Source: Pseudooceanicola algae
Lineage (GTDB): Bacteria; Pseudomonadota; Alphaproteobacteria; Rhodobacterales; Rhodobacteraceae
Direction: 5' to 3'
NCBI RefSeq assembly: GCF_003590145.2
Contig: NZ_CP060436.1
Span: 468,001-532,000 of the forward strand
Length of the DNA stretch: 64,000 nucleotides
Notes under the pieces: model-generated
What the model saw: the letters and a program-made list of their open reading frames with translations, nothing else
Told to the model about the DNA's origin: nothing
Databases searched by the model: none
Translations under genes and position numbers: made by a program
Shown here: piece after piece, positions 45,453 through 56,631 of the stretch
Layout: each line of letters starts with the position of its first letter
How positions within the stretch are numbered: position 1 is the first letter of the stretch

Positions 45453-47276
45453 CTATTCGACCGTGACGGACTTTGCCAGATTGCGGGGCTGGTCCACGTC
45501 GGTGCCCTTGGCGACGGCGGTGTGGTAGGCCATCAACTGCGCAGGGAGCGCATAAAGGATCGGCGTCAAAACCGGGTCGACCATCGGCATTTCGATGCTG
45601 CGCCAGATGCCGTCCTGTGCCGCTTCCAGCCCCGCGTGATCCGAGATCAGCACGACGCGTCCACCCCGCGCCATGACCTCCTGCATGTTGGACACCGTCT
45701 TTTCGAACAGCGCGTCGCGGGGGGCCATGACCACCACCGGCACGTGTTTGTCGATCAGCGCAATCGGCCCGTGCTTCAGTTCGCCTGACGCATAAGCTTC
45801 GGCATGTATGTAGCTGATTTCCTTCATCTTCAACGCGCCTTCTAGCGCCAGAGGATACATCAGCCCGCGCCCCAGGAACAGGATATCCTGGGCCTCGGCC
45901 AGTTCCAGCGACAGGGCCTCTGCCATGGTGTCGGTTTCCAGCGCATTGCCCAGGGTGGCGGGCAATCCGCGCAGGGCGGACAGCAGGCTTTCCAGTCGCT
46001 CTTCGCTGATCCGGCCCTTCTGGCGCGCGGCCTCCAGCGCGAGGATCAGCAGCACGGTCAGCTGGCAGGAAAACGCCTTGGTCGAGGCGACGCCGATTTC
46101 GGTACCCGCGAGGATCGGCAGGGCAAGGTCGCTTTCCCGCGCGATGGAGCTTTCGGGGACATTGACCACGGAAACGATCCGCTCGGCCTTGTCGCGGCAA
46201 TAGCGCAGGGCGGCGAGGGTATCGGCGGTTTCGCCCGACTGGCTGACGAACAGCGCCAGGGTGCCTTCGGTCACCGGCGGTTCGCGGTAGCGGAATTCCG
46301 AGGCGACATCGACCTCGACCGGCAGGCGGGCAAGCTGTTCGAACCAGTATTTCGCCGTCAGGCAAGCGTAATATGCGGTGCCGCAAGCGACCATGACCAG
46401 CCGGTCGATGCCGGTGAAATCAAGTCCTCCGTCGGGCAGGGTGATGCTGTGGCCCGACTGGCCGAGGTAATGCTTGACCGCCTCGGCGATGACCTGGGGC
46501 TGCTCGGCGATTTCCTTGGCCATGAAGTGCTTGTGCCCGGCCTTGTCGACCTGGGTCCGATCCAGGCTGACGCGGCGCATCTCGCGGTTGGCGACATTGC
46601 CTTCGCGGTCGAAGATCGTGATCGAATGGCGGGTGACGACGGCCCAGTCACCTTCTTCCAGATAGGTGATCTTGTCCGTCAGTGGCCCAAGCGCCAGCGC
46701 ATCCGACCCGACGTAGTTTTCGCCGTCCCCATGCCCGATTGCCAGCGGAGAGCCCTTGCGCGCGGCGATCATCAGGTCCTCTTCGCCGTCAAAGAGGAAC
46801 AGCAGGGCAAAGGCGCCTTCCAGCCGGTCCAGCGTCTTGCGCACCGCGTCGACGGGCGACAGGCCTTCCTGGATATGCAGGGCGGTCAGCATGGCGACGG
46901 TTTCGGTATCCGTCTCGCTTACCGGGACCAGGCCCTTTTGCGACAGTTCGGCGCGCAGTTCGCGAAAGTTCTCGATGATGCCGTTGTGGACCACGGCGAC
47001 CTTGCCGGCGCGGTGCGGGTGGGCGTTGACCTCGGAGGGTTCGCCATGGGTCGCCCAACGGGTGTGGCCGATGCCGGATTTGCCGGGCAGCGGCGCATGA
47101 ACCAGCACGTCGGACAGGTTCACCAGCTTGCCCACGGCGCGGCGGCGATCCAGCACGCCGTTGTTGATGGTGGCGATCCCGGAACTGTCGTAGCCGCGAT
47201 ATTCCAGCCGCTTTAGGGCCTCGACAAGAAAGGGAGAGGCTTCGTGATTACCGAGGTAGCCGATGATTCCGCACAT
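45453..47276 (-). CDS. glmS: Glutamine--fructose-6-phosphate aminotransferase (isomerizing)
   Basis: GlmS makes glucosamine-6-phosphate from fructose-6-phosphate and glutamine, feeding UDP-GlcNAc synthesis. It has 607 residues, the usual length. The N-terminal glutaminase domain starts MCGIIGYLG, with the nucleophile Cys2 exposed after Met removal, and has HTRWATHGEPSEVNAHPH. Two SIS domains follow (VACGTAYYACL, FVSQSGETADTL and FLGRGLMYPLALEGALK). The C terminus is the family's DQPRNLAKSVTVE, so the adjacent transposase remnant has not damaged the gene. Its ATG overlaps the glmU stop (TAATG). Confidence 0.98.
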   Translation of the reverse strand: MCGIIGYLGNHEASPFLVEALKRLEYRGYDSSGIATINNGVLDRRRAVGKLVNLSDVLVHAPLPGKSGIGHTRWATHGEPSEVNAHPHRAGKVAVVHNGIIENFRELRAELSQKGLVPVSETDTETVAMLTALHIQEGLSPVDAVRKTLDRLEGAFALLFLFDGEEDLMIAARKGSPLAIGHGDGENYVGSDALALGPLTDKITYLEEGDWAVVTRHSITIFDREGNVANREMRRVSLDRTQVDKAGHKHFMAKEIAEQPQVIAEAVKHYLGQSGHSITLPDGGLDFTGIDRLVMVACGTAYYACLTAKYWFEQLARLPVEVDVASEFRYREPPVTEGTLALFVSQSGETADTLAALRYCRDKAERIVSVVNVPESSIARESDLALPILAGTEIGVASTKAFSCQLTVLLILALEAARQKGRISEERLESLLSALRGLPATLGNALETDTMAEALSLELAEAQDILFLGRGLMYPLALEGALKMKEISYIHAEAYASGELKHGPIALIDKHVPVVVMAPRDALFEKTVSNMQEVMARGGRVVLISDHAGLEAAQDGIWRSIEMPMVDPVLTPILYALPAQLMAYHTAVAKGTDVDQPRNLAKSVTVE

Positions 47277-48628
47277 TATTCCGTCTCTGCTTTCCGGGCT
47301 TTCTTGAGCCGCAACATTTCCATCAGCTTCCGGGCCATGCCCGGCTTGGTCTCTTGTCGGGGGCGAGCCAGCGCCAGGGCGCCGGGTTCCACGTCGCGGG
47401 TGATCACCGACCCGGCCGCCGTCATTGCCTCGTCCCCGATGGACACCGGGGCGACGAGGATGCTTGACGAGCCGATGAAGGCTCGGGCCCCGATCCGCGT
47501 CACATGTTTGAAGACGCCATCGTAATTGCAGGTGATCGTGCCCGCCCCGATATTGGTTTCCTGGCCCACTTCGGCATCCCCGATATAGGTAAGGTGGTTG
47601 ATCTTCGCCGCCCTGTCGATGCGCGCGGCCTTCACTTCGACGAAATTGCCGATATGCACGTCCTCGGCCAGTTCCGCACCGGGGCGCAGACGGGCATAGG
47701 GGCCGATCAGCCCGCCGCGACTGACATGGCAGCCCTCAAGGTGGGAAAAGGCGCGGATGCGTGCGCCGCTTTCGACGGTGACACCGGGGCCGAAGACCAC
47801 GTTGGGCTCGACCACGGAATCCCGGCCGATCACCGTGTCATAGGCGAAATGCACGGTTTGGGGCGCCAACAGGGTCACGCCGTCCTCCAGCGCGGTTTCG
47901 CGGGCGCGGGCCTGATAGGCCGCTTCGGCGCGGGCGAGTTCTGCGCGCGAATTGATGCCCATGGTTTCGGCTTCGTCGCAGGTCACGGCCCCGGCCGACA
48001 GGCCCCGGTCCCGCGCCAGCCCGACGATATCCGTCAGGTAGTATTCACCCGAGGCATTGTTGTCTCCTACCGCGGAAATCAGGTCGAACAGAAGCTCGGC
48101 GTTCGCGCAGACAAGGCCGGAATTGCAAAGGTTTATGCGCCGCTCCTCTTCCGAGGCATCCTTGAATTCGACGATCCGGTCAAGGTGCTGACCATCCATC
48201 ACCAACCGCCCGTAGCGACCCGGATCGGCGGCCTCGAAACCCAGCACGACCACGTCGTGACGGGCGCGCGCGGCTTTCATCGCCTCCAGCGTCTCGGGGC
48301 GGACGAAAGGTGTGTCGCCGTAAAGCACCAGCACGTCGCCGTCGAAATCCGCCAGGGCGGCGCGGGCCTGATCGACCGCATGGGCGGTGCCGTTCTGGGC
48401 CTCTTGCAGTACGATCTGCGCAAAGGGCGTGACCTCTTCGGCGGCGGCAGTGACCGCCTCGGCGCCATGCCCGGCCACGACGATGACGCGGGATGGTTCC
48501 TGCGACAGGCCCGACAACATGGCATGGGCCAACATGGGCGCCCCGGCGATTTCGTGCAGGACCTTGGGCAGGTCCGAATTCATCCGCGTGCCCATACCCG
48601 CGGCCAGGATGACCAGTGCCGTGCTCAT
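47276..48628 (-). CDS. glmU: Bifunctional UDP-GlcNAc pyrophosphorylase / glucosamine-1-phosphate N-acetyltransferase
   Basis: GlmU catalyses the last two steps to UDP-GlcNAc. At 450 residues it is complete. The N-terminal uridylyltransferase has ILAAGMGTRMNSDLPKVLH and VLYGDTPFV. The C-terminal left-handed beta-helix acetyltransferase has hexapeptide repeats (VVFGPGVTVESGARI, LIGPYARLRPGAEL, NIGAGTITCNYDG). GAGGG precedes ATG 48628. The stop overlaps the start of glmS by one base, so this operon makes the pathway's first and last enzymes together. It is divergent from gph. Confidence 0.98.
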   Translation of the reverse strand: MSTALVILAAGMGTRMNSDLPKVLHEIAGAPMLAHAMLSGLSQEPSRVIVVAGHGAEAVTAAAEEVTPFAQIVLQEAQNGTAHAVDQARAALADFDGDVLVLYGDTPFVRPETLEAMKAARARHDVVVLGFEAADPGRYGRLVMDGQHLDRIVEFKDASEEERRINLCNSGLVCANAELLFDLISAVGDNNASGEYYLTDIVGLARDRGLSAGAVTCDEAETMGINSRAELARAEAAYQARARETALEDGVTLLAPQTVHFAYDTVIGRDSVVEPNVVFGPGVTVESGARIRAFSHLEGCHVSRGGLIGPYARLRPGAELAEDVHIGNFVEVKAARIDRAAKINHLTYIGDAEVGQETNIGAGTITCNYDGVFKHVTRIGARAFIGSSSILVAPVSIGDEAMTAAGSVITRDVEPGALALARPRQETKPGMARKLMEMLRLKKARKAETE

Positions 48629-48811
48629 ATAACCCTCGACGTTTCTGTGCAGAGCCGCGAGATCCCTGCAAAAGCGATGCTGCGCGGATTGTTCTTTTGT
48701 CCGGCCCGTTTTAATCGGAAGACAAGGCGGTGCAAGGCCGGGAGGGTCGCACGGGGATCAACTTGGGTTTCGCTCCGCAACAATGGCGGCGAAACCCGGC
48801 TTAGGGGCGAT

Positions 48812-49474
48812 ATGCGCGCAGTCATCTTCGATCTGGACGGAACGCTGGCGGATACCAGTGGCGATCTGCTGGCGGCGGCGAATTGCTGCTTTCGCGACAT
48901 GGGGCTGGGCGATCTGCTGGGCGTGGCGGATGCGGGCACCGCGATGCGCGGCGGTCGGGCCATGCTGCGCCTTGGCCTGACGCGGGCCGGGCAGGGCGCT
49001 GATGAGGCGTTGATCGATCGGCAATATCCCCACCTTCTGGCCGCCTACGACCAACAGATTGCCCTGCACACCCATTTCTATCCCGGCGCGCTGGAGGCCG
49101 TTCAGCGGCTGAAGGACGATGGCTACGCAGTCGCTGTCTGCACCAACAAGCCCGAGGCGCTGGCGCGCAAGCTGCTGATGGAACTGGGCGCGCTGGACAA
49201 TTTCGACGCGCTGGTCGGCGCCGATACCTTGCCGGTGCGCAAACCCGATCCCGCCCCGCTGCGCGAAGCGGCGCGCCTTGCAGGGGCCGATCCGACGCGC
49301 TGTTGCCTTGTCGGGGACAGCGACACCGATCGCAACACCAGCCTTGCCGCCGGTGTGCCCTCGATCCTGGTGACCTTCGGACCCTCGGGGGCCGACATGG
49401 CCGCGCTGACGCCCGAGGTCCTGATCGGCCATTTCGACGAATTGCCCGCCGCTGTTGCCGCCCTCGGGCTCTAG
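48812..49474 (+). CDS. gph: HAD hydrolase, phosphoglycolate phosphatase type
   Basis: A 220-residue haloacid-dehalogenase phosphatase. Motif I FDLDGTLADT holds the nucleophile and acid/base Asp; motif II lies in VCTNKP; motif III Lys in VRKPDPAPL; motif IV in LVGDSDTDRN. The cap helix region resembles Gph, which removes 2-phosphoglycolate formed in DNA repair or oxygenation; related HADs have other substrates. ATG 48812 follows TTAGGGG. It is divergent from glmU across 183 bases. Confidence 0.88.
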   Translation: MRAVIFDLDGTLADTSGDLLAAANCCFRDMGLGDLLGVADAGTAMRGGRAMLRLGLTRAGQGADEALIDRQYPHLLAAYDQQIALHTHFYPGALEAVQRLKDDGYAVAVCTNKPEALARKLLMELGALDNFDALVGADTLPVRKPDPAPLREAARLAGADPTRCCLVGDSDTDRNTSLAAGVPSILVTFGPSGADMAALTPEVLIGHFDELPAAVAALGL

Positions 49475-49542
49475 GCGGGCGCCCTGATCGCCCGGATGCC
49501 TCGGGATTGACGCCGGCAAAGCGCTGCGCAAAGGATGACGCC

Positions 49543-50745
49543 ATGACCGAGATCTTCACCGGAAACTTCACCCAGCAGGAGCCGATCCCCGAAGAGGCGA
49601 TCGAAGCGGCGGTGGCCGTGATGCGCAGCGGGCGGTTGCATCGCTACAACACCGCGCCGGGCGAGGCGGGGGAAACCGCGCTGCTGGAACAGGACTTCGC
49701 CGCGCTGACCGGCGCGCGCCATGCGCTGGCGCTGTGTTCGGGCGGGCATGCGATCTCGACCGCGCTCCGGGCGGTGGGGGTGCAACCCGGCGACCGGGTG
49801 CTGACCAACGCCTTCACGCTGGCCCCGGTGCCCGGCGCGATTGCCGCCCTCGGGGCCGAGCCGGTCTATGTCGGCGTCACCGAAGGACTGGTGATCGACC
49901 TCGATGACCTTGCCGCCCGCGCCGATCAGGCCGATGTCCTGCTGCTGAGCCATATGCGCGGCCATATCTGCGACATGGACCGCCTGATGGCGATCTGCGA
50001 TGGCGCCGGGCTGATCGTGGTCGAGGATTGCGCCCATACCATGGGGGCCACCTGGGATGGTACGCCAAGCGGGCGGCATGGTCGGGTGGGTTGCTATTCG
50101 ACGCAGACCTACAAGCATGTGAATTCCGGCGAAGGCGGGTTTCTGATCACCGATGACGATGCGGTGGCGGCACGGGCGGTGATCCTGTCGGGCAGTTACA
50201 TGCTCTATGATCGCCACCTTGCCGCGCCGGGACCAGAGGCCTTCGAGGCGGTGAAATACGACACGCCCAATATCTCGGGCCGGATGGACAACCTGCGCGC
50301 CGCGATCCTGCGTCCGCAGCTGCGTCGGCTCGACGCGCAATGCGCAGCCTGGAATGCGCGCTACGAGGTGGTCGAGGCGGGCCTGCGCGGCACCCCAGGC
50401 CTGACCCTGATCGACAGGCCCGCACGGGAGCACTTTGTCGGGTCTTCCATCCAGGTGCTGCTGATGGACTGGAGCACCGCGGCCATCGGCCAGGTGCTGA
50501 GCCGCTGCAAGGCCCGCGGGGTCGAGCTGAAATGGTTCGGGGACGCAGAGCCGCAGGGCTATACCTCGCGCTACGATTCCTGGCGTTACGCGGCGCATCC
50601 GCCGATGCCGGGCAGCGACCGTATCCTGCAAGGCATCGTGGACATGCGCCTGCCGCTGACCTTCAGCCTTGAGGATTGCGCCCAGGTCGCCGGCATCATC
50701 CGGGCAGAGGTCGGCGCGGTCTGGCAAGCGTCCAACCCTGCGTGA
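49543..50745 (+). CDS. DegT/DnrJ/EryC1/StrS-family aminotransferase
   Basis: A PLP enzyme of 400 residues from ATG 49543, with AAAGGA upstream. The fold-type I pattern is clear: GARHALALCSGGHAIST (phosphate-binding), VVEDCAHTMGATWDG (Asp that pairs with the PLP ring) and the Schiff-base lysine K191 in TQTYKHVNSGEGGF. Members of this family usually aminate keto-sugars for surface polysaccharides or antibiotics. No sugar-nucleotide genes flank it, so the substrate is unknown. Confidence 0.9.
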   Translation: MTEIFTGNFTQQEPIPEEAIEAAVAVMRSGRLHRYNTAPGEAGETALLEQDFAALTGARHALALCSGGHAISTALRAVGVQPGDRVLTNAFTLAPVPGAIAALGAEPVYVGVTEGLVIDLDDLAARADQADVLLLSHMRGHICDMDRLMAICDGAGLIVVEDCAHTMGATWDGTPSGRHGRVGCYSTQTYKHVNSGEGGFLITDDDAVAARAVILSGSYMLYDRHLAAPGPEAFEAVKYDTPNISGRMDNLRAAILRPQLRRLDAQCAAWNARYEVVEAGLRGTPGLTLIDRPAREHFVGSSIQVLLMDWSTAAIGQVLSRCKARGVELKWFGDAEPQGYTSRYDSWRYAAHPPMPGSDRILQGIVDMRLPLTFSLEDCAQVAGIIRAEVGAVWQASNPA

Positions 50746-50767
50746 GGCGCGGCCTTACAGGCCTGGG

Positions 50768-51238
50768 TCAGTCCCCGGAATATAACGGTACCGTCGACAT
50801 CGACAGCTTGGCCGAACCATCGGTCAGCTCCGCCGCATGGGCGAGGTAGATCAGGGTCTGGTTGCTCTCGTCCCAGATCCGCTTGACCCGCAGGCTTTTC
50901 AGAATGATCGAGCGTGAGGCGCGGAACACGTCCTCTCCGTCCTCGTCGCGGTCGATGTCGCCGATCTCGATCGGGCCGGTCTGCCGGCAGGAGATCGAGG
51001 AATTCGACGGATCCTCGAACCAGTCGCCCTTGGAAATCCGGTCGATGAAGCTGCGGTCGAAATAGGCGATATGGCAGGTGACGCCCTTGACCTTGGGGTC
51101 TGCCACCGCTTCGATGATGATGTCGTTGCCGACCCAATCGACGCCGACTTCGCCGACCTGTTCGGCAGCGAGGGGGCTGGCGAGGCCAAGCAGGGCCAGC
51201 AGGGGCAGGGCGCGAAGCCGTGTGGGGTAGGCGGGCAT
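50768..51238 (-). CDS. creA: CreA family periplasmic protein
   Basis: A 156-residue secreted protein: signal peptide (MPAYPTRLRALPLLALLGLASPLAA) followed by the CreA domain: VGVDWVGNDIIIEAVADPKVKG, TCHIAYFDRSF, the SNSSISCRQTGPIEIGDI segment and KRIWDESNQTLIYLAHAAEL. Two Cys in the mature protein could form a disulfide. The function of CreA is not known, although it was named from the E. coli cre locus. GGAGAG precedes ATG 51238 by eight bases. It converges with the aminotransferase gene, 22 bases apart. Confidence 0.9.
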   Translation of the reverse strand: MPAYPTRLRALPLLALLGLASPLAAEQVGEVGVDWVGNDIIIEAVADPKVKGVTCHIAYFDRSFIDRISKGDWFEDPSNSSISCRQTGPIEIGDIDRDEDGEDVFRASRSIILKSLRVKRIWDESNQTLIYLAHAAELTDGSAKLSMSTVPLYSGD

Positions 51239-51441
51239 GGCGGTGTCTCTCCGATGTCTTTTGCAGTTATCTGGGATAGAAGCGCCCAAAGTCGAGAGGC
51301 AGGGGGGAAACTTCGCCCCTTTGGGGGCAGTCGGTCGTCCATGTGCGGGATATGGACCCGGCCGCTCTGAAATGCACGTCCCGTCGGTTTCGGTCGCCAC
51401 AGGACGCTTGCCCGCCTTGTCGCACGCCGCCGCGCCGCTAT

Positions 51442-51457
51442 TGTCACCACGGTGACA
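51442..51457. promoter_or_regulatory. Palindrome between divergent creA and GST genes
   Basis: TGTCACC-AC-GGTGACA is a perfect 7-bp inverted repeat within the 309-base divergent region, about 90 bases before the GST start. The symmetry and place fit a dimeric repressor or activator site. Apart from this I see no other feature in the region. Confidence 0.45.
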
Positions 51458-51547
51458 CGCCCGAAGACCCGCCGCGTCCCCCTTTTCTTGACGTCCGCTG
51501 CCTGCGGTCGACGGGGCGCCGGAAAACCCCAGTGAAAGCCCCATTCC

Positions 51548-52222
51548 ATGATCGTCCTCCACCATTGCCCCGGCTCCCGTTCGATGCGCGTTCTCTGGCT
51601 GTTGAACGAGCTTGATGTGCCCTTCGAGATGGTCTTGCATGCCTTCGACACCGGGCTGCGCGCGCCGCAGCACCTTGTCCTGTCACCGGCGGGGCGGGTT
51701 CCGGCGCTGGAAATGGATGGCGATTCCTGTTTCGAGAGTGGTGCGATCCTCGAGATTCTGTGCGAACGCTATTCGCGGCGCGGGCTGGGCCGCCTGACCG
51801 GGGATCTTGACCGGCCCGATTGGCTGGTCTGGGTGCATTTTGCCGAAACCGTCACCCAGCATGTCTCCTCCCTGATCCAGCAGCATGTCATCTGCCCGCC
51901 GCAGGAACGGTCGGAATTCGTCATGCGCGTGGAAACCGAGCATCTGCACGGCTGTTTCGCCGCGATCGAGGGACGGCTGTCCACCCCGGTCGAGAACAGC
52001 GACTATCTTTTGACCAGCGGTTTTTCCGCCGCCGATATCGCGGTCGGGCAGGCGGTCTGGATGGCGCAGCACTTTACCACCCTGGACGATTTTCCGGAAA
52101 CTGCGGCCTGGTTCCAGCGGATCACCGAGCGGGAGAGCTTTCGGCGGGCCCTGCCGGACCCGGGGCGCGGCATCTTCGCGCAAGGGTATTATCCCCAACC
52201 GCACCTGTCCGGGTCTGTCTGA
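51548..52222 (+). CDS. Glutathione S-transferase family protein
   Basis: A 224-residue cytosolic protein. The N-terminal thioredoxin-like domain begins IVLHHCPGSRSMRVLWLLNELDVPFE, with Ser/Arg where the catalytic residue sits, and contains the cis-Pro segment GRVPALEMDG and the glutathione-binding ESGAILEILCERY. The C-terminal helical domain ends with FSAADIAVGQAVWMAQHF, the usual N-capping box. The role may be detoxification or maleylacetoacetate-like isomerisation; sequence does not decide. Confidence 0.88.
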   Translation: MIVLHHCPGSRSMRVLWLLNELDVPFEMVLHAFDTGLRAPQHLVLSPAGRVPALEMDGDSCFESGAILEILCERYSRRGLGRLTGDLDRPDWLVWVHFAETVTQHVSSLIQQHVICPPQERSEFVMRVETEHLHGCFAAIEGRLSTPVENSDYLLTSGFSAADIAVGQAVWMAQHFTTLDDFPETAAWFQRITERESFRRALPDPGRGIFAQGYYPQPHLSGSV

Positions 52223-53512
<1,290 letters not shown>

Positions 53513-53521
53513 GGAAAGCAG

Positions 53522-54133
53522 ATGAGCGAAGAAGCCCTGAAGGAACTCGGCGCCCATATCGAGATGAAGCGTCCCGATTGCGTGCTGGCCTGGGAAATAT
53601 CCTATGGTGAGCTGAACATCGACGTGACCCCGGCCAATATCACCGGGTTCATCGAATTCCTGCGCACTGACGGCAATTGCCGGTTCTCGTCGCTGGTCGA
53701 CATCACGGCTGTGGACTACCCGGAACGCGCCAAGCGGTTCGACGTGGTCTACCATTTCCTGTCGATGTACCAGAACCAGCGCGTCCGCCTGCGCGTCGCG
53801 ATCCGCGAGGACGAGATGCTGCCCTCGATCGTCACGATCCACCCCTCGGCCAACTGGTTCGAGCGTGAGGTCTTCGACATGTTCGGCGTCATCTTCTCGG
53901 GGCACCCCGACATGCGCCGGCTGCTGACCGACTATGGTTTCCGTGGCTACCCGCTGCGCAAGGATTTCCCGACGACGGGCTATACCGAAGTGCGCTATGA
54001 CGAGGTGCGCAAGCGCGTCGTCTACGAACCGGTCAGCCTGGTGCAGGAATACCGGCAATTCGATTTCATGAGCCCGTGGGAGGGTGCCGAATACATTCTT
54101 CCCGGCGACGAGAAGAAGCAGGAGGCGAAATGA
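53522..54133 (+). CDS. nuoC: NADH-quinone oxidoreductase subunit C
   Basis: NuoC is the 30-kDa peripheral-arm subunit, here a separate 203-residue protein and not fused to NuoD. Family signatures are [13 protein letters not shown], the [20 protein letters not shown] segment, and [21 protein letters not shown] precedes ATG 53522. The stop overlaps nuoD in ATGA. Confidence 0.97.
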   Translation: MSEEALKELGAHIEMKRPDCVLAWEISYGELNIDVTPANITGFIEFLRTDGNCRFSSLVDITAVDYPERAKRFDVVYHFLSMYQNQRVRLRVAIREDEMLPSIVTIHPSANWFEREVFDMFGVIFSGHPDMRRLLTDYGFRGYPLRKDFPTTGYTEVRYDEVRKRVVYEPVSLVQEYRQFDFMSPWEGAEYILPGDEKKQEAK

Positions 54134-55347
54134 TGGACGGCTCCAAGGGATTCGACGACGCCCAGACCGGCGAACAGCAGATCCGCAATTTCAACATCAA
54201 CTTCGGCCCGCAGCACCCCGCGGCCCACGGCGTGCTGCGTCTTGTGCTGGAGCTTGACGGTGAGATCGTCGAACGCTGTGACCCGCACATCGGCCTGCTG
54301 CACCGTGGCACCGAAAAGCTGATGGAAAGCCGCACCTACCTGCAGAACCTGCCGTATCTCGACCGCCTCGACTACGTGGCGCCGATGAACCAGGAACATG
54401 CCTGGTGCCTGGCCATCGAAAAGCTGACCGGGGTCGAAGTGCCGCGTCGTGCCAGCCTGCTGCGCGTGCTGTTCTGCGAAATCGGCCGGGTGATGAACCA
54501 CCTGATGAACGTCTGTACCCAGGCCATGGATGTCGGCGCGCTGACGCCGCCGCTCTGGGGCTTCGAGCATCGTGAAACGCTGATGATCTTCTGCGAACGG
54601 GCCAGCGGGGCGCGTCTGCACGCGGCCTATTTCCGGCCCGGCGGCGTCCACCAGGACATCACCGACAAGCTGATCGACGATATCGAGGAATGGGCGATCA
54701 CCTTCCCCGATTTCCTTGACGACCTGTCCGAACTGCTGACCGAAAACCGGATCTTCAAGCAGCGGAACGTCGACATCGGCGTCGTCACCGAAGAGGAAAT
54801 CCTGCAATGGGGCTTTTCGGGCGTGATGGTGCGCGGCTCGGGCCTTGCCTGGGACCTGCGGCGCAGCCAGCCTTACGAATGCTATGACGAATTCGATTTC
54901 CAGATCCCGGTCGGGACCAATGGCGATTGCTATGACCGCTATCTTTGCCGCATGGCCGAGATGCGCGAAAGCACCAAGATCATCCGCCAGGCCCTGGTCA
55001 AGTTGCGCGACTATCCCGGTGAAGTGCTGGCACGCGGCAAGATCACACCGCCCAAGCGCGGCGAGATGAAGACCTCGATGGAAGCGCTCATCCACCACTT
55101 CAAGCTTTATACCGAAGGCTTCCACGTGCCCGCCGGCGAAGTCTATGCAGCCGTCGAGGCGCCGAAGGGCGAATTCGGCGTCTACATGGTTGCCGATGGC
55201 ACCAACAAGCCTTACCGGGCCAAGCTGCGCGCGCCGGGCTTCCTGCATCTGCAGGCGATGGACCACGTGGCCTCGGGACACCAGCTTGCCGATGTCGCCG
55301 CGATCATCGGCACGATGGATATCGTCTTTGGCGAGGTGGACAGATGA
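54130..55347 (+). CDS. nuoD: NADH-quinone oxidoreductase subunit D
   Basis: NuoD is the 49-kDa subunit forming the quinone-binding pocket with NuoB. It has 405 residues from ATG 54130, preceded by AGGAGGCG. Key motifs are [22 protein letters not shown] (quinone-site His), [14 protein letters not shown], and the C-terminal [28 protein letters not shown]. The stop shares ATGA with a small lipoprotein gene. Confidence 0.98.
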   Translation: MMDGSKGFDDAQTGEQQIRNFNINFGPQHPAAHGVLRLVLELDGEIVERCDPHIGLLHRGTEKLMESRTYLQNLPYLDRLDYVAPMNQEHAWCLAIEKLTGVEVPRRASLLRVLFCEIGRVMNHLMNVCTQAMDVGALTPPLWGFEHRETLMIFCERASGARLHAAYFRPGGVHQDITDKLIDDIEEWAITFPDFLDDLSELLTENRIFKQRNVDIGVVTEEEILQWGFSGVMVRGSGLAWDLRRSQPYECYDEFDFQIPVGTNGDCYDRYLCRMAEMRESTKIIRQALVKLRDYPGEVLARGKITPPKRGEMKTSMEALIHHFKLYTEGFHVPAGEVYAAVEAPKGEFGVYMVADGTNKPYRAKLRAPGFLHLQAMDHVASGHQLADVAAIIGTMDIVFGEVDR

Positions 55348-55652
55348 GCCTGATGACCCGCAAGCGCACCCTTGGGCTGATCGCCTTGCTGCCGCTGGCC
55401 CTGACCGCCGGTTGTGCAATGCCGCCCGAGGACGTCAGCGCCGAACAGATCGGCAATTTCGACGCCGCCGTGGCTTCGATCGGCTGTGAATTGCGGACCG
55501 AGCGGGACTACCTGCCGGTCGAATTGCAGACCGGCATGACGCGGGACCAGACCATCGCCATGGCGCAATACCGCATCGCGATGGGCGAAGCGGTATCGCT
55601 GGGGGATGGCGCGGTCCGGCTGACGACGGGCGCCTGCGCGACGCCAAGCTGA
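55344..55652 (+). CDS. Small lipoprotein within the nuo operon, unknown function
   Basis: A 102-residue product whose ATG shares ATGA with the nuoD stop, so it is translated with complex I. The lipoprotein signal ends LTAGC, with Cys near 24. The mature part, [26 protein letters not shown] through [24 protein letters not shown], looks like a small helical domain with two more Cys (SIGCEL and TGACATPS), perhaps a disulfide. An extracytoplasmic lipoprotein is not a known complex I subunit; a role in assembly or envelope sensing is only a guess. Confidence 0.7.
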   Translation: MSLMTRKRTLGLIALLPLALTAGCAMPPEDVSAEQIGNFDAAVASIGCELRTERDYLPVELQTGMTRDQTIAMAQYRIAMGEAVSLGDGAVRLTTGACATPS

Positions 55653-55741
55653 CGGAATTGGGCGCGCCCTGCGGGGTGCTGCCGCCAAGGACAGGGGCCA
55701 CGCCCCGCAATGAACGGACCTGAGGACGGGACACCGAGCCT

Positions 55742-56590
55742 ATGCTGAGACGCCTGCACCACGAACAGCCTGAAAGCTTTGCTTTCACCGAGGCGAACCT
55801 GAAATGGGCCGAAGCCCAGATCAGCAAATATCCCGAAGGCCGCCAGGCCAGCGCCGTGATCCCGCTGCTGTGGCGCGCTCAGGAACAGGAAGGCTGGCTG
55901 TCCAAGCCCGCCATCGAATACATCGCGACGCTTCTCGGCATGGCCGAGATCCGTGTGCTGGAGGTGGCGACCTTCTACTTCATGTTCCAGCTTCAGCCGA
56001 CCGGTTCGATCGCCAACATCCAGATCTGCGGCACCACGACCTGCATGATCTGCGGCGCCGAGGATCTGGTGGCGGTCTGCAAGGAAAAGATTGCGGCCAA
56101 GCCCCATACCCTGTCCGCCGATGGCAAGTTCACCTGGGAAGAGGTCGAATGCCTCGGGGCCTGCGCCAATGCGCCGATGGCCCAGATCGGCAAGGACTAC
56201 TACGAGGATCTGACGACCGAAGGCTTCTCGGACCTGCTGGATCGGTTGGCGGCGGGCGAAGTCCCGGTGCCGGGGCCGCAGAATGGCCGCTTTTCGTCCG
56301 AAACCGCAGGTGGGCCGGTGGTGCTGGCCGATCACGTCGGAACCGGGTCGCAATATAACGCCAGCGTCCAGCTGGCCGTTGATCTGGGCGATACGGTCAA
56401 GCGGATCGACGGCACCGAAGTGCCGATCCTGACGCCTTGGCTGCAGGATGCACCGGTCAAGACCCCCTCGGCCGAAGAAGTTGCCGAAAAGGAACCGCGC
56501 CCTGCCAAGGGCGAAGCGGCGGATGACACCGGGGTGACCGAACAGGAAGCCAAGGCGAAGACCACCGGAAATCCGAAAACCGACGGCTGA
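55742..56590 (+). CDS. nuoE: NADH-quinone oxidoreductase subunit E with C-terminal extension
   Basis: NuoE (24-kDa subunit) holds [2Fe-2S] cluster N1a. The ligands C96, C101, C137 and C141 are present ([12 protein letters not shown] and [10 protein letters not shown]). The normal domain ends near residue 165; a further 115 residues follow, ending in a charged Lys/Glu/Ala-rich tail. From memory, some other alphaproteobacterial NuoE proteins have C-terminal extensions ending in a helix-hairpin-helix domain. Here that domain is encoded in the next gene, so the two may be a split version of one architecture. The gap to the previous gene is 89 bases. Confidence 0.95.
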   Translation: MLRRLHHEQPESFAFTEANLKWAEAQISKYPEGRQASAVIPLLWRAQEQEGWLSKPAIEYIATLLGMAEIRVLEVATFYFMFQLQPTGSIANIQICGTTTCMICGAEDLVAVCKEKIAAKPHTLSADGKFTWEEVECLGACANAPMAQIGKDYYEDLTTEGFSDLLDRLAAGEVPVPGPQNGRFSSETAGGPVVLADHVGTGSQYNASVQLAVDLGDTVKRIDGTEVPILTPWLQDAPVKTPSAEEVAEKEPRPAKGEAADDTGVTEQEAKAKTTGNPKTDG

Positions 56591-56631
56591 GGCCGGACTG
56601 ACAGGGTAAGCGCAGGAGACGACGCGGCAAG

